64,000 bases of DNA, from assembly GCA_029260075.1 (NCBI GenBank), contig JAJDDY010000087.1, forward strand, positions 1 to 64,000, read 5' to 3'. Origin of the DNA: Phycisphaerae bacterium (GTDB lineage: Bacteria > Planctomycetota > Phycisphaerae > UBA1845). The notes beneath the pieces were generated by a model. The model saw only the letters and a program-made list of their open reading frames with translations, was not told the origin of the DNA and ran no database searches. Numbering within the stretch: the first letter of the stretch is position 1; each line of letters begins with the position of its first letter. Made by a program: the position numbers and the translations under genes. Below are positions 9,026 through 17,074 of this stretch, piece by piece.

Positions 9026-10045
9026 ATGGCCACAAAGATTGATCCGGCGGTAGAAAAAGCGACAGAGGAATTCCGCAAGAAGTACCAGACGCTGCGCGAC
9101 GAAATCGGCAAGATGATCGTCGGCCACACGGACATCGTCGATGGCGTGCTGACCGCGCTGATGGTCGGCGGACATGTCCTGCTCGAAGGTGTGCCCGGTC
9201 TTGGCAAGACGCTGCTGATTCGAACACTGTCGCAGGCCGTCAACCTGAAGTTCTCGCGCATTCAGTTCACACCGGACCTGATGCCCGCTGACATCATCGG
9301 CACGACCATCATTTCCGACGACCCCAAGACCGGAAAACGAGCCTTCGAGTTCCAAAAGGGGCCGATCTTCGCGCAGATCGTACTCGCCGATGAAATCAAC
9401 CGTGCCACGCCCAAGACACAATCCGCCATGCTCGAAGCCATGCAGGAGCACAGCGTCACCGTCGGCGGAACCGCACACCACCTCGAAGAGCCGTTCTTCG
9501 TGATGGCCACACAAAACCCGATCGAGCAAGAGGGTACCTATCCACTACCCGAAGCCCAACTCGATCGGTTCATGTTCAAACTCGTGCTCGAGTATTCGAG
9601 TCGCGAAGAACTCATGACGGTTATGGAACGAACGACGACCGGATTCAAACCGTCGATCCAACCGGTGATGACCGGTGCGGAAATCATCGGCGCGCAAAAC
9701 CTCGTACGCCGCATCGTCATAGCGCCCCACGTTCAAGACTACGCGATTCGCCTGGCCATGGCGTCACACCCCGGCGGTCCCTTCGCCGTCGATGTTACGA
9801 ATCGCTTTATTCGCTGGGGCGCCAGCCCGCGTGCCGTGCAGACACTTGTACTCGGCGCCAAACTCAAAGCCATGCTCGACGGACGATTCAACGCAAGCTT
9901 CTCGGACGTCAAAGCCGTATATCTACCGGCCATGCGTCACCGAGTATTGCTGAACTTCGAAGGCGAAGCAGAAGGCGTGAGCGTCGATCGCGTGCTGAGC
10001 GAACTGATCGAAAAGACGCCAACCATGGCTGAAGCCGCCGCATAG
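9026..10045 (+). CDS. moxR: MoxR-family AAA ATPase
   Basis: This 339-residue cytoplasmic AAA+ ATPase of the MoxR family (AAA_3 plus lid domain) has Walker A GVPGLGKT at 55-62, Walker B IVLADE at 118-123, a sensor 1 segment with MATQNP, and the arginine-finger region EAQLDRF. MoxR proteins act as chaperones that activate or insert metal ions into partners bearing VWA domains. The partner here is very likely the large VWA protein encoded just upstream. Gene order is reversed from the common moxR-first arrangement. GAGGA lies 6 bases before the ATG. The gap from the VWA gene is 104 bases with no obvious terminator, so co-transcription is likely. Confidence 0.93.
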   Translation: MATKIDPAVEKATEEFRKKYQTLRDEIGKMIVGHTDIVDGVLTALMVGGHVLLEGVPGLGKTLLIRTLSQAVNLKFSRIQFTPDLMPADIIGTTIISDDPKTGKRAFEFQKGPIFAQIVLADEINRATPKTQSAMLEAMQEHSVTVGGTAHHLEEPFFVMATQNPIEQEGTYPLPEAQLDRFMFKLVLEYSSREELMTVMERTTTGFKPSIQPVMTGAEIIGAQNLVRRIVIAPHVQDYAIRLAMASHPGGPFAVDVTNRFIRWGASPRAVQTLVLGAKLKAMLDGRFNASFSDVKAVYLPAMRHRVLLNFEGEAEGVSVDRVLSELIEKTPTMAEAAA

Positions 10046-10089
10046 TTACACTTGACATCGCTGCGCGTGATGACCGCCTGTGACAAAGC

Positions 10090-10162
10090 GTGGCACCGGC
10101 TTCCTCTTCTTGTGTAGCACTGGCTTTCTTTTCTTGTGTGGCACCGGCTTCCAGCCGGTGAT
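10090..10162. repeat. GGCACCGGCTTCC / CCGGTG repeat cluster
   Basis: Three near-copies of GGCACCGGCTTCC separated by TTCTTGTGT lie in tandem. The last closes as the hairpin CACCGGCTTCCAGCCGGTG. The same family recurs at 60857-60875 and in weaker form at 40080-40103. It follows the moxR stop and may act in transcript ends, though it lacks a T-tract in the sense direction. Confidence 0.7.
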
Positions 10163-10485
10163 CCATTAGCGCTTTCCGCCTCATGGAAGGAACGTGGCCC
10201 CTTGTCACGCGCTGGTCCGCAGCAACGCGATTGAATACCGGCCTTGTGCAACAGGCTGATAAGTGGATACGCTTTCCCCGCGTACGTTGGAGGAGGGCGT
10301 ACGCAGATATTTCATTGACCATCACCGTTACGTTTGGAACGCATCAAGAACAACTTCCACGAAGCCCATCCACCCTATTCCACCTAGAGTTGCGTGGTTC
10401 ACGCCAAAAAGCGCGGACGTCCTAGCGGGCTTAGATTCGCGTATCGTCTTCGTACCTCCGAAAAAAACGTTATCGAAATCAGAAT

Positions 10486-10514
10486 TTGCCCGAAGGCAAT
10501 GAATGTGGTATACT
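10486..10514 (+). promoter_or_regulatory. Candidate sigma-70 promoter of the sigma-factor gene
   Basis: TTGCCC (10486-10491) and TATACT (10509-10514) are separated by exactly 17 bases. The -10 box matches the consensus at 5 of 6 positions. It lies about 240 bases upstream of the sigma-factor ATG at 10757, implying a long 5' leader. Confidence 0.5.
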
Positions 10515-10674
10515 CTTGATGGCAGTTGGTCCCCCCGCCGCCGGTAAGTCTCCCCCACGTAGACTGTGCATTTTGAAATCGAGCTGAATGTCCGTTTATG
10601 GGACGCAGCTTGTGGCTTCTTGCTTTTTTTGCGCTTGAAGTCGGTCGTCGTGCGCTGAGCGGCGTAAAGGAAAT

Positions 10675-10719
10675 GGGGCTTTTGATTATGGGTCCGCCAG
10701 GATGTCGGACCAAAGCCCC
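10675..10719 (+). promoter_or_regulatory. Structured 5' leader hairpin of the sigma-factor gene
   Basis: GGGGCTTT (10675-10682) pairs perfectly with AAAGCCCC (10712-10719). Nested inside, GGTCCG (10691-10696) pairs with CGGACC (10706-10711), leaving an 8-base bulge on the left side only. Fourteen GC-rich base pairs in total lie 38 bases before the sigma ATG and 22 bases before its GGGGAG ribosome-binding site. The lack of a T-tract argues against a terminator, so a regulatory RNA role is possible. Confidence 0.5.
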
Positions 10720-10756
10720 GAAGGTAACAGTACTTAGCTCGAAGGGGAGTAAGACG

Positions 10757-11746
10757 ATGGGGACTGAACTCATCCAGAAAGCGGTCAGAAAGTCGGCGAT
10801 ATTACCCACGGCCAGGCCGCCAAGCGAAGCGGTGATCTGTGCACTTCCGGCGGAAGACCAGGTACTGCTTACGAAGATGCTGACCGAGCCGTACGACTAC
10901 GTTAGCCACGAAGCTTTTGAATCGCCGGGCATCGAACAGAGAATGTTCGGATCAATCGCCAAGTTCGTCAATCGAACGTCCGCGCGGTTCGCCGACACTA
11001 ACGATCCGATTACAGCCCTCGCAACCTATGGTGAACGTCGTCCGGCGCTCTCCGCCGAACAAGAGCGCCACCTGTTCACGCGATACAACTTCGCGAGATG
11101 GCGGGCGGCGAAAATCCTGAACCAGTTCGCGGGGAAACGACTTACCGCACCGGCGACGCGCAGGCTTCTCGCCTGGGGTCATCGAATTCTTGCAACGCGC
11201 AGCGTCATCGTCCGCCTCAACATGCCACTCGTTCTTGCCATGGGGAAACGAACGCGCTTGACCCATATCGACTTCAACGAAATGGTCAGTGAAGGCAACA
11301 TGGCACTCCTGCGGAGCGTCGAAAAATTCGACTGCTCGCGCGGGTTCAAGTTCAGCACGTACTCGTGTCGAGCCATCCTCAAGGCCTTCTCACGCGTGGC
11401 GATGCGTGCGAGCCGATACCGAGGCCAGTTCCCCACCGAGTTCGATCCAGCCATGGAACGCAGCGACTATCTTGATCGCAAGCGCGTCGCCGTCGAAGAA
11501 GATTGCGTCGACGAACTCAAGCAAATCTTACTGATGAACTCGGCTGAGCTAAGCGAGGTGGAGACAACCGTCATTCGCGAACGGTTTGCACTGGGCATGG
11601 TTTACACCGGAAATTCGCGCATGGCCAAAACGCTTGAACAAGTAGGCTTGATCATCGGCGTGACCAAAGAACGTGTCCGCCAGATCCAAAACAACGCCCT
11701 CAAGAAAATCCGTTGCGCGCTCGAAGAGAGTTACCTGGCTGCGTAG
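10757..11746 (+). CDS. Sigma-70 family RNA polymerase sigma factor
   Basis: This 329-residue protein directs RNA polymerase to promoters. Region 2 is clear in the middle (about 150-210), with the segments LNMPLVLAMG, MVSEGNMALLRSVEKFD and RGFKFSTYSCRAI, matching the core-binding and -10 recognition parts of group 1/2 sigma factors. Region 4 at the C-terminus (about 270-325) ends in a helix-turn-helix, GVTKERVRQIQ, that would read the -35 box. The N-terminal 90 residues are not a standard region 1.1. It is probably an alternative rather than the main sigma factor, given its length. An in-frame open frame extends 53 codons upstream, but GGGGAG 7 bases before the ATG at 10757 fixes the start. 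A long structured leader precedes it. The TAG stop sits at the very end of a MITE-like repeat. Confidence 0.9.
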   Translation: MGTELIQKAVRKSAILPTARPPSEAVICALPAEDQVLLTKMLTEPYDYVSHEAFESPGIEQRMFGSIAKFVNRTSARFADTNDPITALATYGERRPALSAEQERHLFTRYNFARWRAAKILNQFAGKRLTAPATRRLLAWGHRILATRSVIVRLNMPLVLAMGKRTRLTHIDFNEMVSEGNMALLRSVEKFDCSRGFKFSTYSCRAILKAFSRVAMRASRYRGQFPTEFDPAMERSDYLDRKRVAVEEDCVDELKQILLMNSAELSEVETTVIRERFALGMVYTGNSRMAKTLEQVGLIIGVTKERVRQIQNNALKKIRCALEESYLAA

Positions 11747-11869
11747 GAGCGTGTTTGAGAAGAGTTGCTTTAATCCGAACCGCGAATGTCTGGGAGCGGT
11801 TTTCGCACTTGACAGCGGACCGCTTCCTTACGGGCGCGGCTACGAAAGAGACCTCTTCGGCACGTTCTA
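11744..11869. repeat. MITE-like element, family II
   Basis: This 126-base imperfect palindrome has a left end reading TAGGAGCGTGTTTGAGAAG and a right end GGCACGTTCTA, with degenerate core arms in between (near 11775-11800 and 11820-11845). Its first three bases are the stop codon of the sigma-factor gene. The element at 60171-60296 has the same length and the same relation to a stop codon. Confidence 0.7.
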
Positions 11870-11904
11870 AGACCGGCCGAGCCGATCCGCAACGCGAAGA
11901 AAAA

Positions 11905-11932
11905 GCGAGGCTCCTTGTTTGTGGAGTCTCGC
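11905..11932. terminator. Bidirectional intrinsic terminator
   Basis: A 10-base-pair stem (11905-11914 with 11923-11932, one G-U pair) has an 8-base loop. It is followed by CTTTCTT on the plus strand and TTTTTCTT on the minus strand. It lies between the convergent sigma-factor and TPR genes and can serve both. Confidence 0.8.
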
Positions 11933-11977
11933 CTTTCTTGTGGCCACTCAGCCGCGCGCTTGCGCGTGTCTTCAGTG

Positions 11978-14698
11978 CTACGGTGATGGCGCTCGCGGGG
12001 CCGCATCGTCCGACGTCGCCGCCAGATCACCCTTCACAGCCTCGACATAGCGCCGACACAGGTCGTCGGCGCATCGCTCTGCACAAAGGCCAACAAACAC
12101 GCTCGCACCATTGGCATTGCCGTTTGCAAGCAGCAGACGAGCAGTCAAACAGAACGTCCACGACACGTCCGGTTCGATCGAGTCGTACCGCTCCAACGCA
12201 CCGAGCAATCTGGCGCGAGCGTCGACACCCGCAGCGCCCGTAGTAGACAAACGGTCGACGTGCGCTACCGCTTCTTCGTGCTGCTGGTTAGCCAATTCCG
12301 AATACGCAAGGGAAGCCAACAGCAGCGGTGAGGTGGCACCAAACTCACCCATCGCACCAGCCGCAGCGTGAACAGCTACGCGATCACCGGCCAGCGCCTG
12401 CGACCAGATCAGCATCATTCTGGGCTCGGTGAATCGAGGGAACCGACTCGCGCACTCACTCCACAGCGTAACGCATTCACGATATCGCCCATGTCGAACG
12501 TAATGGTCGTGAACCGCCGTGGTCTGCTCGATCGTCAACGCCCAACTCTCCCGCGCCAACTCAAAATACCGACCGGCTCGCTCCACATCCCCCGCCGCTC
12601 GATAGAGTTGGGCAAGGTTCACCGCCGCCGTGCCGTGGCGCGGGTCAATGTCCAACGTATGCAAATACGACCGAATGGCCTCAGCGCTTCGGCCCTGCGT
12701 GTGTTGAACCACGCCGAGGTTGGTCCACGCCGCGACATTTTCCGGCATCCATTCCAGAACAGTGCGCAGACGCGTCGCAGCGCCGGCTAGCGATTCCGGC
12801 GTCGATCGCTCGATGTCCAACTCGACCAACCCCATGATCGCCGTCAAATCATACCGATTTGTTTCGAGGGCACGGAGGTATAGCTGTCGTGCGTCCTCCG
12901 GTCGATGCAAACGTCGTAGCAGACCGGCCAGCCGATTGATCGTCGGGTTGTGGTGTGGGGCGTCTTTGGCGGCGGCTTCATAAAAAGGCAGCGCCTCAGC
13001 CGGTCGGTCCAGTTCATCGTATGCGGTCGCCAGGCGGTACTTCGCCAGACCGTGATCCGGATCGATCTCCACGGCTTGATGCAAGAACTTCAGCGCCTGG
13101 TCACCGTCACCACGGCGCAACGCGCACATGCCGAGCAACTGGTAGGCGCCGCCGCGTACCATGGGCGCATCGTCGTTAATATCTTTCTTCGCACAGAAGA
13201 CCGCCTCGTCGAACATTTCCTCTTTGAGGTAGGACCAACCCAAACGTTCCCAGACGCGCGGGGCGTCGGGAAACAACTCCGTGATGCGCTGCGTCTTTCG
13301 GATCGGCGTGGCGTAGTACCACCCCACATGCCAGCAAACGCCGACAAACACAACGATGAGCACAACGAACAATCCGACCACCGCGCGACGCGCCCAACGC
13401 CCGCAACACGCTGCACCCCAACGCGTAAGCAAGGCATGACCACTGGCCACCACCGCCCAAAGCAAACCGATGATCGGTAGATACATGTATCGGTCCGCCG
13501 CCAGAATGTTGCGCGCCGGGACGATCGGCAATGTGGCGGCCAGAGTGGCGGCGAACCAAAGAAAACCGAGACGGGCCGCCCGAACACGAATCGCCGCCCA
13601 AATGCTTAGACACAGCGTCGGTATGAGGCCGGCCAGCACCACCACGGTACCAACGTTGGACCACGATACCTCCGGCGGTGTGGGGTAGTAGCTGGCCAGA
13701 CCGGACGGCCAAACGAATTTTCGAGCATAGAGCGAAAGCGCAAGCAGCACGCGAACCACGCGCGGTCCGTGTAGATGCTCCGCCGCGCCGGAGAAAAGAT
13801 CAGCCTCTGCCGTAGACGCCACGTTGATCACGACGAACGCGGCGGTCAGCGCAGCACAAATCAGCCAAGCCATGACCGCGCGCGGCCGCAACGGTATTCG
13901 CCCCGCAACCCACACAACGAAGAACAACACCGGAAGACCGATGCGTACCTTACTGAGACCGCACAAGAGCGTTGCCACGACGACCATGACCAACAACAAC
14001 GGTTTCGGGCGAACCAACCATGAAGCCCAGAGGAGCAACGACACGAGCGCAAACAACGTGGAGAGCAACATCATTCGACCGTTGGTCCACGCGACGACTT
14101 CGGTCTGCAACGGGTGCGCGGCGAACAACAACGCCACGACAGTTGCTGCCCACCAAGCGGCTCGACCGCACCGATCGTCGCGTAGCGATCCTTCGTTCGT
14201 CAGATCCCTCGACTCACTCTCGCCGCTGCCCCAGGCGTACAGGCGTCGCATCAACAGCCAAACGAGTACCGAGTTAACCGCATGAAGCAGGACATTGGTC
14301 AGGTGGAACAACCAGACGCCGCCCTCAACGCCGTTGTCAAACAGACCAAAAGTGTTGGCAATCGCAAACTCAGCTGAGAAGCTCAGCAAGGGTAGCGGTT
14401 GATACAAATCGCGGTGCGGAATGGTGAACAGCTTCCACGCATGTTCCCACGAAGGATGATTGACGTAGACGTGATTCAGCACGAGGCGGTGGTCGTCACC
14501 ACCGACGAACGACCCACCCAGCGTCGGCAAACCCATAGCCACCGCGACTACAACGACCGCCGCGAGCGGTAGCAACAACCGCCAACCAGTCAAGCTGGTG
14601 CAATCAGCGGCGTCGACTTCGCCGCGAGGGTGTTGTCCGGTTTGGTCCAACGTGGTTTCCTGTTCGCGAGGACTACTTGTCAAGAGCCCGCATTCCAC
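11978..14698 (-). CDS. Multi-pass membrane protein with C-terminal TPR repeats (TMTC-like)
   Basis: This 906-residue protein has an N-terminal half (about 40-450) with roughly ten membrane helices and a first extracytoplasmic loop containing GGDDHRLVLNH and YQPLPLLSFSAEF. That pattern resembles TMTC/O-mannosyltransferase-like GT-C proteins, where the acidic pair is catalytic. The C-terminal half (about 470-880) is a run of tetratricopeptide repeats (A..LG......A.......A...P). Such planctomycete proteins are annotated as TPR or putative glycosyltransferases; a transferase role is inferred. The start is uncertain. The longest frame begins with GTG at 14698 without a clear ribosome-binding site, and a TTG some 17 codons downstream has AGGA in front. 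It ends 46 bases from a bidirectional terminator. Confidence 0.8.
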   Translation of the reverse strand: MECGLLTSSPREQETTLDQTGQHPRGEVDAADCTSLTGWRLLLPLAAVVVVAVAMGLPTLGGSFVGGDDHRLVLNHVYVNHPSWEHAWKLFTIPHRDLYQPLPLLSFSAEFAIANTFGLFDNGVEGGVWLFHLTNVLLHAVNSVLVWLLMRRLYAWGSGESESRDLTNEGSLRDDRCGRAAWWAATVVALLFAAHPLQTEVVAWTNGRMMLLSTLFALVSLLLWASWLVRPKPLLLVMVVVATLLCGLSKVRIGLPVLFFVVWVAGRIPLRPRAVMAWLICAALTAAFVVINVASTAEADLFSGAAEHLHGPRVVRVLLALSLYARKFVWPSGLASYYPTPPEVSWSNVGTVVVLAGLIPTLCLSIWAAIRVRAARLGFLWFAATLAATLPIVPARNILAADRYMYLPIIGLLWAVVASGHALLTRWGAACCGRWARRAVVGLFVVLIVVFVGVCWHVGWYYATPIRKTQRITELFPDAPRVWERLGWSYLKEEMFDEAVFCAKKDINDDAPMVRGGAYQLLGMCALRRGDGDQALKFLHQAVEIDPDHGLAKYRLATAYDELDRPAEALPFYEAAAKDAPHHNPTINRLAGLLRRLHRPEDARQLYLRALETNRYDLTAIMGLVELDIERSTPESLAGAATRLRTVLEWMPENVAAWTNLGVVQHTQGRSAEAIRSYLHTLDIDPRHGTAAVNLAQLYRAAGDVERAGRYFELARESWALTIEQTTAVHDHYVRHGRYRECVTLWSECASRFPRFTEPRMMLIWSQALAGDRVAVHAAAGAMGEFGATSPLLLASLAYSELANQQHEEAVAHVDRLSTTGAAGVDARARLLGALERYDSIEPDVSWTFCLTARLLLANGNANGASVFVGLCAERCADDLCRRYVEAVKGDLAATSDDAAPRAPSP

Positions 14699-14836
14699 GA
14701 GATCGAGAACGCAGAACGCGACATGTCATAATATGGCCAGACGAAGCGCATCGCCACAAGACCCGCGTTCGCCCACAACACATTGGAGAAAACTCGACGC
14801 GATGCCGTCGCTCACACGACCGACCGCAACTTGGTG

Positions 14837-14914
14837 GGTGCCCCATTTTTCGCGTCACCACGTAACGCACCACACGGAAGCACAAGTGTCCCGTGACGCG
14901 AAGAATGGGGCACC
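14837..14914. repeat. Long inverted repeat with 22-base arms
   Basis: Arms 14837-14858 and 14893-14914 are inverted copies with one mismatch. Each carries GTGCCCCAT at its outer end and CGCGTCAC at its inner end, around a 34-base spacer. It lies in the divergent gap between the TPR and DinB-like genes. No T-tract adjoins it. It could be another short mobile palindrome or a cruciform or binding site. Confidence 0.75.
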
Positions 14915-14965
14915 GCACTTCCGCCATCGTGCGACGCCATACGGTCACCAACCGCCGCACAGAAC

Positions 14966-14995
14966 TTGCAGCCAAACGCGATTCACGCGTACAAT
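14966..14995 (+). promoter_or_regulatory. Candidate promoter upstream of the DinB-like gene
   Basis: TTGCAG (14966-14971) and TACAAT (14990-14995) are 18 bases apart. The -10 box matches the consensus at 5 of 6 positions. It lies 72 bases before the ATG at 15068. Confidence 0.4.
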
Positions 14996-15067
14996 GGCCA
15001 CACGCCGCAGGGGAACTCGGTCGACACCGCTTTCGCTGGGCCTCAAACCACTAACAGGATCAACACG

Positions 15068-15565
15068 ATGGCAAGCCCCAAGGACGTGATCACGGTTCAA
15101 CTGAACACGGGCAGCGAACTGATCGCCAAGTTCACCGCTGATCTGGCCGATGCGGAGTACTTCGTCGCACCCACGCCCGAACTCAATCACACAGGCTGGG
15201 TGCTCGGCCACCTGGCGTGTTCAGAAGATTGGGGCAGCGGACTCCTCTTAGGGCAAGACAAGCAGATCGACGACGCGACGCACGAAAAATTCGCGGGCGG
15301 CAAGCCCTGCACACAAGGCCCCGCCGGCTACCCCACGGCCGCAGAACTGCAAAAGATGTTTCAAGATACGCGAACGCGGCTGGTCAACGCCCTCGAAGGA
15401 TTCGACGACAACCGCTGGGACGAAGCCTCTCCCGAGGGTGCGCCGAAGGAACTCTGCCCGACGCTCGGAACGCTTTGGGGACTGATGGGCTTCCACCAGT
15501 TCTGGCACATCGGTCACATCACCGCGTGCAGGGCGGCGATGAAGAAAAAACCCGTACTATACTAG
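15068..15565 (+). CDS. DinB-like metal-binding four-helix protein
   Basis: This 165-residue cytoplasmic protein belongs to the DinB/YfiT-like superfamily. The spaced histidines typical of the divalent metal site are present: His48 in WVLGH, and His143, His147 and His150 in GFHQFWHIGH near the C-terminus. Members include damage-inducible proteins and metal-dependent thiol transferases; the substrate cannot be told from sequence. AGGAT lies 7 bases upstream of this ATG, which is why it is preferred over the in-frame TTG at 14966 that overlaps the candidate promoter. The next gene, a WYL regulator, begins 46 bases downstream in the same direction. Confidence 0.85.
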   Translation: MASPKDVITVQLNTGSELIAKFTADLADAEYFVAPTPELNHTGWVLGHLACSEDWGSGLLLGQDKQIDDATHEKFAGGKPCTQGPAGYPTAAELQKMFQDTRTRLVNALEGFDDNRWDEASPEGAPKELCPTLGTLWGLMGFHQFWHIGHITACRAAMKKKPVLY

Positions 15566-15611
15566 GTCGCTCCTCGGAGCGCCGTAACGCCAACGCAGCG
15601 GACGCAGAACT

Positions 15612-16601
15612 ATGGCCGCGACTCGACTTGAACGCCTGTTGAAGCTGATACGCGACCTGGAAACGGGTGAATCAAAAACCGTTGAGACCTTGGCTCGCGC
15701 GGGCGGCGTGTCTCGGCGCACCGTGTTTCGCGATCTAAAAATGTTGGACCGCGCCGGGCTTCGCTATACCTACGATCGACCGTCGAAACGATACAGCATT
15801 GAACACACAACTTTTCTCCCGCCGGTTTCGCTAACGCATAGTGAGGTGCTGGCGTTGCTGCTGATCACGCGAAACATGGAACACACCAGCGTGTCGCCCG
15901 ACGCCGCAGTTGCTGCGGCGGCCGGTCTGAAAATGGAGGGGCTGCTTCCGCCGAGTCTACTTGAGCACTGCGACCCCATCGTTGGCGGCATGGATGTTCG
16001 GATGGACCCCACTTCCGACGCCACGACGATCGTGGACACCATGGCCACGCTGCAATTCGCGGTAGCGGCCAAGCGCAAAGTTCGCATCTCGTACGATTCG
16101 TATTACGACGGCCGCGCCATCGACGACGTACTGCACATCCTCCGACTCGCCTTCATCCACCGCGGCTGGTACATGATCGCCATGGCCGAAAAAATCGGCG
16201 ACGTGCGCACGTTCAAGGTCGAGCGCATCCTCCGTCTCTCTGTGCTCGAAGACACGTACGCACCCGATCCCGAATTCACGCTAGACAAATACTTCGGCAA
16301 TGCATGGCTAATGATTCGCGGCGATGAAACATACACCGTCAAGATTCTCTTCTCGCCGAAGGTGGCGGGCAACGTCGAAGAAATCCGCTGGCACAAGACG
16401 CAACGCACGTCGTTCATGAGTGACGGAGGACTCATCTTCGAAGTCGACGTGGACGGGCTGGACGAGATTTCGTGGTGGATACTTGGCTATGGCGATCAAG
16501 CCGAGGTGCTCGAACCACCCGAGTTGCGCGACCTGATCGCCGAGCGCGCGCAACGTATGTACCTAATGTATCATCAATCCGAACCCACACGAAAGACCTG
16601 A
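15612..16601 (+). CDS. WYL-domain transcriptional regulator (YafY-like)
   Basis: This 329-residue protein has an N-terminal winged helix-turn-helix (about 5-60, with ARAGGVSRRTVFRDLKML as the recognition segment) and a WYL domain (about 145-230). The signature Trp-Tyr-Leu is Trp-Tyr-Met here, in RGWYMIAM. A C-terminal WCX-like extension follows. WYL domains bind nucleotides or other ligands and control DNA-binding activity, often in DNA damage or defence settings. The stop is only 4 bases before the dtd start, implying coupling. The regulator may control this small operon with the DinB-like gene, though no operator is evident. Confidence 0.9.
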   Translation: MAATRLERLLKLIRDLETGESKTVETLARAGGVSRRTVFRDLKMLDRAGLRYTYDRPSKRYSIEHTTFLPPVSLTHSEVLALLLITRNMEHTSVSPDAAVAAAAGLKMEGLLPPSLLEHCDPIVGGMDVRMDPTSDATTIVDTMATLQFAVAAKRKVRISYDSYYDGRAIDDVLHILRLAFIHRGWYMIAMAEKIGDVRTFKVERILRLSVLEDTYAPDPEFTLDKYFGNAWLMIRGDETYTVKILFSPKVAGNVEEIRWHKTQRTSFMSDGGLIFEVDVDGLDEISWWILGYGDQAEVLEPPELRDLIAERAQRMYLMYHQSEPTRKT

Positions 16602-16605
16602 GTCT

Positions 16606-17055
16606 ATGCGAGCGGTCGTTCAGCGCGTCACCAAAGCGAGCGTAACTGTAGGCGCCACGGTGTGCGGCGCCATCGAACATGGCCTGCTGATCTATCTCGG
16701 CGTCGCGATCGACGACACGGAAGCAGACGCTACTTGTCTCGCCGAAAAAATACGCTACCTCCGGGTCTTCGCCGACACCGACGGGAAGCTCAACCTCGAC
16801 GTCGTTCAGTCCGCCGGCGGCGTGCTGGTCGTCAGCGCCTTCAGCGTTCAAGCCGACGCGCGCAAGGGTCGACGCCCGTCATTCGCAGCGGCCGCACGTC
16901 CCGAAGACGCGGACACACTGTACGCATTGTTCTGCGCCTCGCTTCGAACACTCGATGTGACGGTAGAACAAGGATCATTCGGAGCGCAAATGACTGTCGA
17001 AGCAGCCAACGACGGGCCGATCTGCATTCTTCTCGATTCGAAGAAGGTGTTTTAG
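16606..17055 (+). CDS. dtd: D-aminoacyl-tRNA deacylase with variant signature motifs
   Basis: This 149-residue enzyme is of the usual Dtd length. It hydrolyses D-aminoacyl-tRNA (and Gly-tRNA(Ala)) to protect translation from D-amino acids. The N-terminus MRAVVQRVTKASVTV is diagnostic, as is ADARKGRRPSF. Both active-site motifs differ from the norm: the usual SQFT is SAFS at 77-80, and the usual NxGPxT is NDGPIC at 135-140. The Gly-Pro pair that reads chirality is kept. The start lies 4 bases after the WYL gene stop. The gene converges on ftsH with a 19-base gap. Confidence 0.92.
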   Translation: MRAVVQRVTKASVTVGATVCGAIEHGLLIYLGVAIDDTEADATCLAEKIRYLRVFADTDGKLNLDVVQSAGGVLVVSAFSVQADARKGRRPSFAAAARPEDADTLYALFCASLRTLDVTVEQGSFGAQMTVEAANDGPICILLDSKKVF

Positions 17056-17074
17056 CGCAGCGTCGCCGAGCACT

